Of a DNA stretch of 64,000 nt, positions 53,919 through 64,000 are shown piece by piece. Location: contig NC_134509.1 in NCBI RefSeq assembly GCF_027942865.1, positions 27,908,197 to 27,972,196 on the forward strand. Direction: 5' to 3'. The number at the start of each line of letters is the position of its first letter. Positions within the stretch are counted from its first letter, which is position 1. The translations under genes were made by a program, and so were the position numbers. Under the pieces are notes generated by a model that worked only from the letters and a program-made list of their open reading frames with translations, was not told where the DNA came from and made no database searches. The stretch comes from Odontesthes bonariensis (Eukaryota > Chordata > Actinopteri > Atheriniformes > Atherinopsidae).

Positions 53919-56900
53919 TCACAGAAGGTACCAGGCAGTAAACCCAGCAAGGAAGGCAACCCAGGCGGCCAGAGCGACCTGACAGGACGGATGTTTGAGA
54001 AGCATCATGCCTAACTGGAACGCATAGGTGGGATTCCCACCTGCAGCTGTAAGAGGAGAAGGGAGAGGTCAGGGAAAGAGATTTAAAATATGAAATTAAA
54101 GAATAAGAGCAGACAAAGCCACAAGACTGAACTCATCGCACCGCTGCATAGTCCAGACCAGAGCCACACTAGTTGCAGCCTGCTGCAGTAAGTCTGGACA
54201 TATTGTGTCATTTTTTTAAAATCTTTTCTAGATTTTCTGCTGATATTTTTTCTGTGAAAACACAGTTTTTAAAAACTTATTTGGATACTTTGCAACCGGA
54301 TTCTGCTGATAGTTCTGTACATAGATTATTATGCGTAACCATGCAAAACTGAAAGTTGTTTGCATGTGGGTGCAGCTGACTGAGCCTTCCAAAGTTCAAG
54401 TAAAGCCTGTAATGAGACCCCAAATCCTAATGAGGAGATGCTCTTCATCCTGCTCTGAGAGGATGCAGAGCAGGAACAAAAGGCAGAGAAAGGATGGGGA
54501 AATAAAAACCATTTCTTCTATTGATTGTCATGAGAAATATGAGATCACTGGCACATAAAATGGACATGCTTGGAGCCCTGACAAGGATGCTGTGGGAATA
54601 TCAGGAAGACGATATCATTTATAAAAAGTAAAAAAGAAGAGGTTACACTCTTCAATGGAATGCTATACCCAAAAGCCAATATCCAAATTATGAAGAGAGG
54701 AGTACTCAAATTTCAGCTGTTTCCACAAAGATATGGCTGCAGGAACAACTCTAACAGCTCTCCACCCAACTTTCAGACTATGAGAGCAGACAGAAACTGC
54801 ATGCAGAGATAGCAGTAAAGGAGGAGGAATTGCTGTGCTTGTTAACAACAGATGGTGTAAACCTGGACATATCACTGAGAAGGAGCGTCTCTGCACCCTG
54901 GATATTTAACTTTTGGCTGCATGTTGAGTTGCTGAGTAGCACTGCATGTTGTCTTCCAACAGAGTTCGCCTGTTGCCTACTGACGCTGTGTGTGAGAACA
55001 TCAGGTAAGCTGTTGCCAAGTGACAAAACAAGAAACCGATAGATTCATGCCGATCTCTGAAGATTTCAACCACACCTCTCTCCCTGCTAAAGCTTTTCAA
55101 CCGATTGACTTTTATTTAATTTTTTATCTTATCTTTTTATCTTAACTTATATATATATATATATATATATATAACTTATCTTAGTTTGTTATTTACCAAT
55201 AACAACTTTTTATACTGCAGCAACATATTGTGTTGTCTACTTAGGAGTGTGCGTTCCCATGACATAAACAGTCAAAACGATTTCTTACCCATTTTAGCTG
55301 CATAGTACGGGCATTTGTTGATATCTCCACCATCCATTATCTCTGCATGACTGTGTCCAAGACCTGCATCTTGGAATTCCTCTTTGATAGTGTTTCCAAT
55401 ATCCTCAAGCTCTGTAAATACCTGTTTTTAGAATAAAAGGAGATTGTTGTCACACTTTTAGCAAACCCCAAAAACCTTTCCTCATTTCTCGTTAACCCGT
55501 TTCTGACTTATATTCATCGAGTAATTCTCTCTGCTCACTCACCATCATGTTGAAGCCAAAGGCCCGATTAGACTCATCCACCAGCTTCTCTTTGTCCTTT
55601 ATGTCCAGCTCCAGCTCATTCATCCTGCTTCGGTAGAGTTGCTTGAAGCCCTTATGACTGTGGATTCCCTCAAACTGGTAAAAATTCAGACCCTCTCCTG
55701 TCGAGGGGAGCTTCAGAGCCCTCTGTGCCACTTTCTTCAGGATCTGTCCACCTGAGAGGTCACCCATATAGCGGGTGTAAGAGTGGGCCACCAACAATAA
55801 TGGGTCTTTCTCCCCCACTTCATGGATGCGATCCACATAGGGCTTAGTGCCTGCAGAGAGGCTGATCTGTGAGAAAATTCACACAGTTTGTTCACACAAG
55901 TTCAGTGAAAAAGATTCATAATCTGCACATTAGTTAATGACTTCATTTTACTGGTATTGTAAGTAAAACCAGGTGATTAATGCTCCGGAAAAGAGCAGCC
56001 ATGTCTGGAGGTTCACCTTGTAATCTGTAAGGTGTTTACGTGCTTTCTGCTCACCTGATTCTCCCAGTCCTCTCCATAGAAATACTCCAGGTCACGGGCA
56101 AGGGCCTCACGCCGGTGCAGCTCTGTAGGGAAATAGATTGGAGCTATGTGAGGATGGTCTTTGGTCTTCTCAATCTCCTCCTCCATGGCTGAGTAGACAA
56201 AGTACAGAGACGCTGTGCCTCTCTGACAACATGTGAAGAGAAATAGGGAGAGAAATAGAAGATCAGACAAAATAACACTTTTTGCATGACGTCCAACTCC
56301 TGCACGTTCTATGCTGATACCTCTTCAGCCTATGTCTTGTTCTGAGTCTCCTACTGTAAAGTGATTGTGCTGACATGTAACTTGGTCCTAATTCTCTGAA
56401 CATTAACCAGAAGTTCTCAAGAGTTCATATAACAGATTCTGAGCACTCTTTAAGCATTTAATGCAATTTTTCATATTAAATTATACTGGTGCAAATTTGA
56501 TTTGCAGTGAGAACCAATAACAACATGTTTGCTATACGACATGACAGGATATGCTATATTATAGTGTAAAAATGAAAGACCGTGTTCCAATATGTTGGCA
56601 TTTACAAACAAAAAAGTAAGTGGCTTTCACAGCAACTGTGTGGTTGTGCTCAAGAGAGCTTCTCATACACCCTCTGACAACACTTCAGCAGGAAGACCCC
56701 ACTCAACCTCGTGCATTTGTGTTTGCAGAAAGTATATAACACCTCTCCATAGATAAATGCTGCTCAGGGATGTCCTCATTTTTCATTTTCAGCAACATCT
56801 TTGTGAGCTGGAATTATTCTGTTCGACAGCAATGGAAGATTCTTAGGAAGGCCACCTTAAACAACTCCCTTTTGATGCGGCCCCTGAGGAAATCTTTGAC

Positions 56901-57184
56901 GAACTGGCAGTTCTCTGCTTTGTCATGGGACTCCTTGGTGCCCTCCGCTAACATCTCAGACAGGTCGGTTGGGCTTGGTGGAACAAACAGGGAAAGAAAA
57001 GGAAAGGGGGATGTACAATTAGAATTTAAATCATCATAACAATGTGGATGTTTTAACTACAAACTGCTTATCACGGATGTTTTAATCCCTACCTAAGATC
57101 TTCATCATCGTTGTCCACAATAATCCTGGGCCCTCCTTTCTTCACACCATTGGATTTGGGCTCTGATGTCACCTTGGTTTCCAT
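53919..57184 (-). CDS. hmox2: haem oxygenase 2
   Basis: Haem oxygenase cleaves haem to biliverdin, CO and Fe(II) at the ER membrane. Exons in coding order are 57184-57093, 56973-56856, 56222-56055, 55866-55543, 55421-55289 and 54046-53919, totalling 963 nt (320 residues) with consistent phases. The proximal haem ligand is His47 in [16 protein letters not shown]. The family signature [20 protein letters not shown] starts near 155. [19 protein letters not shown] and [10 protein letters not shown] point to HMOX2 rather than HMOX1. One haem-regulatory Cys-Pro is present (NKCPYYAAK, Cys271), while the second C-terminal one found in mammalian HMOX2 is missing. The C-terminal anchor is [19 protein letters not shown]. 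The Met at 57184 gives an acidic, Lys-rich leader of about 30 residues. Confidence 0.95.
54047..55288 (-). other. hmox2 last intron
   Basis: Intron with a TA microsatellite at 55149-55173 near its donor. The open frames inside do not look like exons. Confidence 0.8.
56223..56855 (-). other. hmox2 intron
   Basis: Intron between the [11 protein letters not shown] exon and the [11 protein letters not shown] exon. Nothing further is seen in it. Confidence 0.8.
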
Positions 57185-58090
57185 TTTTCTGGTTATCTTA
57201 CAATGCTTTGCAAGTGAAGTATGAAGATATTTCAATTAGTTGAGTGCAAATTGATATAATAAGACAACATAATACATAATGGCGTCAGCATTGTCCTGTA
57301 TAGCTACAACACATTTATATGCATCACTACAACTGTTCAATAAATGTGAATAAGTGATTTTACATAATAATTTAATAAAAGATAATTGCTGTCTTCTTTA
57401 CAACAAATTTAGTCCTCTCTGAGAAGGCAAATGGTGTCCACATACACACATAAAAAAATACACACATACACACATATACACATATACACATGATGGCATT
57501 GCTCTTTTGACATCACGTGTCTCTTTTCCACGATGATTTAAAACGCTGGGCGCATATTGACATTTCTATGCGCCACTACAGCTGACAGGGTTTACAATAT
57601 ATTTTCACAACAATAACGTTGTCACAACATTATTATGTCTCAATTTAGGCCACGTCGTTTGACAAAATACTGCAGTGGGAACAGGCCAAAGCACGGAGCT
57701 GACATTTGAAGGGACAGTTACAAAACGGACACTGCACGTATTCCCTTATGTAAGTAGCAAGTACAGGCAAAAGTCTGTTACCGTGCTGACTTTAAAAAGT
57801 CGGTCTCTGTCTCCGTTTATACAAAAACACGAAAGGTATTCTTACCCGTTTAAGGGAAATAAGAGAAAAGGGTTTGTTTACCTCCTAAAACGCCGCCTGT
57901 ACAGCACGTCCAGAGACAGCTGGAGATCACGTAAAGGGGGAGGGTCCCTGTCATAATGAACCAATCGGAGAAGTTTCTGCGGAGAGATAAATTATTATTG
58001 GCTGAAATATAGATAGTCAACCAATTGTATGTTGCATCACAAAAAGAGGCGGAGAAGTTAAGCTTGAAGGAGGAAGGGGCAAGCACAGCA
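57185..58090 (-). promoter_or_regulatory. hmox2 5' intron, UTR exon and promoter region
   Basis: A CA-rich microsatellite lies at about 57441-57491. On the minus strand a donor (TTAGGAG/GTAAACA) at about 57882 could end a non-coding first exon of roughly 80 bases, with a promoter upstream at about 57960-58090. This is a splice-site-based inference without transcript support. Confidence 0.4.
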
Positions 58091-59264
58091 GATGTCCTCT
58101 TACGTCAAAATACTCATTTTAAGTTGTATTTAAGAATAGTTGAATATTTCAGATTCCTTTTAGAGTGATTGAGCTTCCAATGTATTTGTCTTTCGTGTAT
58201 CCTAAAGAAAGTTTCTTCCTCAAGTTTTGAAAAGACATTCTTAGAATGAAAAAAATAATTCTTGTCAACTTGTTTCTGCTTTATGTGCATCTATCGTGGG
58301 TTTTTTTTGTTAGTTTTTTTTTAAATGAAAACCTACAGAGCCAGAGACTCAAGGAGTTAGAAGACCCATGGCCTTATACCAGAAATATACTAAGTTAGAG
58401 AGAAATAAAACAAACTAAATTAGAGAAGAGGCGTAATATTGAGAAATGTTAAATGACCACAGAGAGAAAAAAGACAAGGAAAGTATCCAAAATGAGATAT
58501 AAAACAACTATTAAAGATACGAATGTCAACAAAGAGACACAAAAGTTCTGCAGGTAGATGTAATACAACAGAAAAGTGACAAAACAAAATCAAATGTAAA
58601 ACAGAAAAAGAAAAAAATCAAAGGTGAAAAGATGACAAGTGTGAAAGAATATCATCATGATGAGCAAATGGAAAGGAGTAGAATATGGAATATGGCTACA
58701 AAAAGATGTAAGAGACTAGAGAACTTACGTAGTAAGTGCATGTGTCCAAAGTTAAGAGCCTAAAATGAGAACGAGAGATTAAAAATTATCTTTGATAAAC
58801 ACAAAATTTATGACAAAGAGACTCAAACGGGCTGCCTGACCACAATACACTACATTCACTCTCTTCCTGCAGAACTTCTGTATGTGCCCAGCGGCACTTG
58901 CCTCTTAATTGATGTACAGCACTTTTACTTATTTTTTCCTATTTTTGTGAAACAATACATGTCTATGTCAACTTTCTGGAGCTTGATTCTTTTAATGCGA
59001 ACTATATTGTAACTAAGTCTTTAGACCACTAGATGTCACTAGACTACATGTAAGGCATGATACATATGGCACGGACCGGACGACATTCTTACAATTTTAT
59101 CCAGCAGTTGAACTGTTACAGTGTGGACAGACAGATAAGTGGATTATTTACAATTTAAAAGTTAACAAGTACTGTCAGTAACTACTGTCTTACAAATATA
59201 TGGAATATGTTTTTTATGTAAAATATCATGTCCAGAAACAATCTTGTCACTTCACCATATTCTG
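58091..59264. other. intergenic, purine-rich degenerate repeats
   Basis: 58360-58800 is rich in A and G with recurring AAAGAGACACAAAA-like words, resembling a decayed short tandem array. No gene is supported. Confidence 0.4.
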
Positions 59265-59290
59265 CCCCCCCCCCCCCCCCCCCCCCCCCC
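59265..59290. repeat. poly-C homopolymer, 26 bases
   Basis: An uninterrupted run of 26 C on the + strand. Its exact length may be a sequencing or assembly estimate. Confidence 0.9.
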
Positions 59291-62200
59291 TACTTTATCA
59301 TCAATATGCCACAGAAGTAAATAAATAGACTCAAGCCTTACTGTAAAAACAATAGACAATGCACAGGAACTGTATGGTTTACATGCCACTGTCATAGTTT
59401 GTGTGCAGTGTCCTCCTTTAGCTTGCTGTTTACATTGCTGTACTGTTAATCTACACATCTACCTCCAGCAGATATAGACTGTTTTTGTGTAATTGTAGTC
59501 ACACCCTGGATAAAAAAAAAACACCCTCAGTTCACCTATGGGGTCCCAGAAGAACACTTGAAAACCAAAACAAAGGAACAAAGGTACTGCATTGGATTTT
59601 TTCCCCCTGCAAAACCTCCGTGTATTGAAAGGGATTCTGGCAGCTCCAAGTGTTTCTTTCATGTCTGGAGGCCTGCAGAGCTCTGCTCAACTGAAGGAAA
59701 ACCCCACTTCTCCTTGTTGCTATCCAGCTCCGAAACGTCCAGCTCCAAAGCGTCCCACCTCTGTTTGTTTTTGTCATTGTTAATACCTGGGACGAGCTTC
59801 CTATGATCAACAATATTACATTGACCTCCACTCCTGTTGCATGAATGATTTTTGCTTTTATATTCAATACAACTTCCTGTGTTTATGAATATTTTGGCTG
59901 CTTGTCTCTGATTCATCAGTCATTAACAATATATAGGAAGACACATGCAGCTTTCAGATCTAATGTGTAATACTCTTAAGTATGCCATAATAGTATGCTT
60001 TGCCAAAGGATATTTGTCAAGGTTCAACCTTGATAATGAATCACTACCTGTGAGTGTTAAACTAAGGCCATTGCTCCCTGGAGTTTACATGGCGCTGCTG
60101 TGATCAACCGTCCAGCCATGCCAGAGCCTGTTAATCACGCATGTATCATGTTGGTAGTTTGTTCCCTTATATTGTTTACCACATTCCAGACTGTTTTTGG
60201 CACAGGATTATGGATCTTTATTACACAGAGGGAAAACCTTCCTGTCTGTGAGAGATTTCCTCTTATTTCTGATAATGAAAATGCTCAAGCTAAATTAATC
60301 CAGAGCTGTATGCATTTGGGTTTGGTTCAGATTTCAGACTATTTGGAGTCTGCAGCAACAGTAAGGACCCTTGATGCTAAGTGATTTTGTTTTGGTAATG
60401 TTTTTAACAAATCTTGCAGAACTATGTTTTGTGCTCAATGGTGCAAATCTACATGCTGCATACTTTATCTCTGCAGTGACTTGTTACATAGGCCGGTTTT
60501 CCATTCATTAGTGGAGCCAATCTGAAACAATATTTTGAAAGGCTGCAAAAAGGAATGAGAATGTGAATCTGACAATTTTCCATTTACTTGCTTGAAGTGA
60601 ATAATCTAGGCTGCGTAGTGACAGTGTATGCTGGTGGTGGTTGTAATTCAAAAACAGAAGCAGTTGTCCTAACTGGAAACAACACCAGAGAAGAAAAACT
60701 GCAGTGGACGTCCACAAGAGGAAAATGGAGAGAACTCCTTTTCAGGCATCACTTTAATCTCTGGGAATATGTAGGGTATGGTATAACATCTGGGAAGATG
60801 CCAGTGAGTTACGTGAGTTTATTGTATTCTGGCTCAGTCCAGAAACAGCTGATGAGTTACATAATTTAAATCTTTGCCTGCCCAGACATGATTTCCATTC
60901 TCCCCAATGTGCATCAAGGGCAAAAAACACAGCAAGTGTACATATAAGCATTATTGCACATTGGTGGAAGTTTTATCTAATTTGCAGTGAGTACTGGGCC
61001 ATATATATACAGTATTAAAGACTTATCTACCTTTCTGTGCAATTTGACACTTGGAATGAAATTAAAATAACTCATTACTCAATCTTAAACCCATGTGTAT
61101 ATATGTGTATATATATATTTAAATCCTAAAGGAAAATAATACTATTGCACATCTTTGCAGATTTAACAGTTAATATTTCAGCTCAGTAAGATGACATTTA
61201 ACTTTTCTTTTGGAGCTAAATAAGAAGATTGATACTTTTGGGTCACCTTTATTTTATTGGCATTGTAACAAAATCAATGAAAAATCAGGATAAAGTAAAG
61301 TGTTACCAACATTTACATGCATTTTATTGAACGGATAAAACCAGGCTAGACATTTCTTATTGCTTTAATTATTCTCATTACTTGTCTTTAGCTTCATATA
61401 GTCCATAGGCACTGAAGCGGTAATTTTGACTGGTTGGCCTCTCTGCACAAGCTGATTGAAATATTTATTTTGCACTCACACTCTTGTGATGAGGAGTTAC
61501 AAAAATAAACATTATGCATATGTATATATAGAAACAAACACATTTAATGGCATGTACTTCACATCTAATAAATCCTTCCAGATTTCTCTTGTATCCTCCT
61601 GCAGTATGGAACCCAGCAGGTGAATGACTGGCAGCTACCGGGCATACTCTTCTGACTTGCAGCCACAGAGAGTGAAAAGTTCTGCCTCTCTGGTGGGTAG
61701 GGGGGTGGGTTCAGATATGGGAGCATGAATGTTGGTACCATAAATCCTGCTGGCTGTGGTGGGCAGCAGAGAGTGTGTTTAACCCTGGATCAGGTTTATA
61801 ATTGGAAACATACCTCCCTGCATTTGCTGGTAGGAAACAGACCGGGCCTCACAGTGTGTGCGAGGTTGCGGATTAACAAAGGGAGGAAAGTGTACACATG
61901 GGGCAGGCATGCGATGTGATCACAGTCTGGGATTTGAGTGCTGTGATCACCTCGTTAGTATGTGCAGGTGGATGGAGGGCAGGATGGAGAGAGCCCATGA
62001 GACAATATAATGAGACAAGGGGAGCAAGTAGTCATTCTTTTACAGCATATTACAACTGGACATTAATGAACCATGAGGGTATGTTATAGAAAAAGCTCTG
62101 AAGGTTGACAGTCATGAAACAATGGGCTGTGACTTTTGCAAAGATACAATATTTTTGTCACCAGCAGTGCATAGTTGAAGTCTATAACATCACAATATTT

Positions 62201-63060
62201 CAAGCATGAAGGTGGTTTTTTCTAGAACAACAAGATTTTATAAAAGCAGTAATGATGTAATGATGACCTCACCAAAGTTGTTTTTTTTATAACTTGGAAA
62301 GCTCGCATCGTGAGGATCTTTATCTGCTTTTTTACCCCTTGACATTCACTGATCCCCCATATATCCCAAGCCACATTTTCTCTTCTGAAACATATGGAGT
62401 TGAGACAAAACTAAAATCTGATTTGAATCCTTTGGTATCAGTTATGGAAATCCTTTTTTGTTTAAGTGACAACAGTGAAAATTAGTACAAAGCCACTGAA
62501 AACAACTATGACCCCCACAAAGTTCACCCTGCAGTCTTTAATAATAAATATTACTGCTACTGTTCACCATAATCCAGTTTTAAAACAGGATAGAGACATG
62601 GAGAAAAATGCAAATGAAAGAATTACATTTAGAAAGAAAATTAATCTGGAAAAAGTAATAGATACTTTAAAGCTGAACATGCAGTTTCTGAACCTCACTC
62701 TAACCGTAGGCATACATTTATGATGATATATTACATAATATTATACATATCTGATTCAGTTAACTGGCAACAGGTCAGTAACAATTTTGGGCATAAAAAT
62801 GACATCCCAAAGATGCAAAGTCTTTCAGAAAACCCATATGTGAAAGAAAAATCCTGGATTAACACAACTTAATTCACAACTGCAAGTTAAAGCTTTACCA
62901 AGCCAAGAAAAAACTAAATAACATGAAGATCTAGCACCACATCGCCTTGATGTGGTCAAACAAATCAAAAGTTACAGCTCATCCCTGCATTTGTAGATTT
63001 TGCACATCCACAAATACACCATTAATGCTAAACTGTACAGGTTTCGGAACATATGCCGGC
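59291..63060. other. intergenic, no supported gene
   Basis: Several frames of 60-110 codons occur, for example on the minus strand at 59659-59916 and on the plus strand at 60100-60384, but none has recognisable motifs or paired splice sites. TATATA-rich spots occur near 61095 and 61523. Confidence 0.5.
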
Positions 63061-63252
63061 TGTCAAGGGTGTGGCGGTGAGGTAGGACACGGATGCGGAC
63101 TTTCAAAAGAAAACTGAGTTTATTTCACAGTTTAGTTTTTGAATCCGGCTCAGCCGCGCTTTTTGTTTAACCACGTTTTGCTTTGTGAAATAAACTCAGT
63201 TTTCTTTTGAAAGTCCGCAGCCGTGTCCTACCTCACCACCACACCCTTGACA
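63061..63252. mobile_element. fold-back element with 69-bp inverted arms
   Basis: Arms at 63061-63129 and 63184-63252 are reverse complements with two mismatches in 69 positions, separated by 54 bases. The arms start TGTCAAGGGTGTGG and end TTTATTTCACA. I see no target-site duplication. It is probably a MITE or other fold-back transposon remnant. Confidence 0.8.
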
Positions 63253-63302
63253 GAAGGATCTGACCAATAATGGACACGGCGGACATTGAAGCGTTCTGGG
63301 AC

Positions 63303-63995
63303 TTAAAGGGATAGTTCGCCTCTTTTGACATGAAGCTGTATGACATCCCATATTAGCAATATCATTTATGAACATTGACTTACCCCCCGCTGCGTCCTGT
63401 GAGCCGAGTTCCAGCTGAGTTTTGGCGTCCACGAAGGTAGTCCGGCTTGTTGGCTGGGGCTAGAAAAATAAAGCGCCCTTGTTTCTCAAAACAATATGCG
63501 TTCAAAAGAGTAATACATTTGCATCACAAAATCGTTCTTGATGAAAAAATCAGACCTCACATCGCTTGGCGCTATTTTTGCCTCCCTCCATATCAATGCG
63601 TCAAGCCACCTAGCGATAGCTGCACCTGTCACGGTGTTTGCTGCTCGGAAGCAGGGGAGTACTCGGTCTGTTCTTCGGTCTGCACGGTTTACATTGGACG
63701 CATTGATATCAAGGGAGGCAAAAGTAGCGCCAAGCGATGTGAGGTCTGACTTTTTCATCGAGCGCGATTTTGTGATGCAAATGTATTACTCTTTTGAACG
63801 GATATTGTTTTGAGAAGCAAGACGCTTTATTTTTCTAGCCCCAGCCAACTAGCCGGACTACCTTCGTGGACGCCAAAACTCAGCTGGAACTTGGCTCACA
63901 GGACGCAGCGGGGGGTAAGTCAATGTTCATAAATGATATTGCTAATATGGGATGTCATACAGCTTCATGTCAAAAGAAGCGAACTATCCCTTTAA
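63303..63995. mobile_element. palindromic MITE with TTAA target site
   Basis: TTAA at 63303-63306 and 63992-63995 flanks a 685-bp element that starts AGGGATAGTTCG and ends with its reverse complement. Arms of about 296 bases (63307-63602 and 63697-63991) are near-identical inverted copies around a 94-base centre. TTAA duplication is typical of the piggyBac and Kolobok superfamilies; I cannot choose between them. The mirrored short frames inside come from the palindrome and are not genes. Confidence 0.88.
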
Positions 63996-64000
63996 CCATG

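Noticed and set aside
63486..63813. Two mirror-image frames of about 90 codons ending in YYSFERILF
   Set aside because: They arise from the two arms of the palindromic TTAA element. The same sequence is read twice in opposite directions.

Overview
The window is nuclear DNA from a ray-finned (teleost) fish. It has split genes with GT-AG introns, vertebrate gene families in single copy, and interspersed fish-type L2-like LINEs, hAT and TTAA-target MITEs, microsatellites and a large minisatellite. There is no sign of bacterial or organellar sequence. I rebuilt the exons by hand from reading frame, splice sites and family similarity; no alignment or database search was possible.

Layout. 95-7593 (+): last eight coding exons of crebbp (acetyltransferase core, ZZ, TAZ2, NCBD and a glutamine-rich tail), with a hAT MITE in its first visible intron, then a 3'UTR to about 8.93 kb. 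9.8-12.0 kb (-): decayed L2-like LINE. 13778-24749 (+): complete slx4, 13 coding exons, with a short LINE copy of the same family in its last intron. 25530-29200 (-): complete mcrip2, tail to tail with slx4. 29.2-32.6 kb: no gene I can support. 32.6-35.4 kb (+): 5'-truncated L2-like LINE with a long intact reverse transcriptase frame. 36334-39887 (-): complete gde1. 40485-42420 (+): complete tmem186, head to head with gde1, with a first coding exon of only the ATG. 44557-46549 (+): a two-exon gene for an acidic, serine-rich protein I do not recognise. 46.5-50.6 kb: SINE-like and hairpin repeats. 50651-52676: 2-kb minisatellite with a 15-bp unit, almost free of adenine on the + strand. 53919-57184 (-): complete hmox2. 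57.2-63.1 kb: no supported gene. 63.06-64.0 kb: two large inverted-repeat elements, the second a 685-bp near-palindrome flanked by TTAA.

The six recognised genes do not form a pathway. They are a chromatin coactivator, a nuclease scaffold for DNA repair, a CtBP/stress-granule regulator, a glycerophosphodiesterase, a mitochondrial complex I assembly factor and a haem oxygenase. What links them is position: from general knowledge, all six human orthologues lie on the short arm of chromosome 16, so the window looks like a shuffled, compact remnant of that ancestral block. The least explained items are the unrecognised gene at 44.5-46.5 kb, the adenine-poor minisatellite and the terminal palindromic element.
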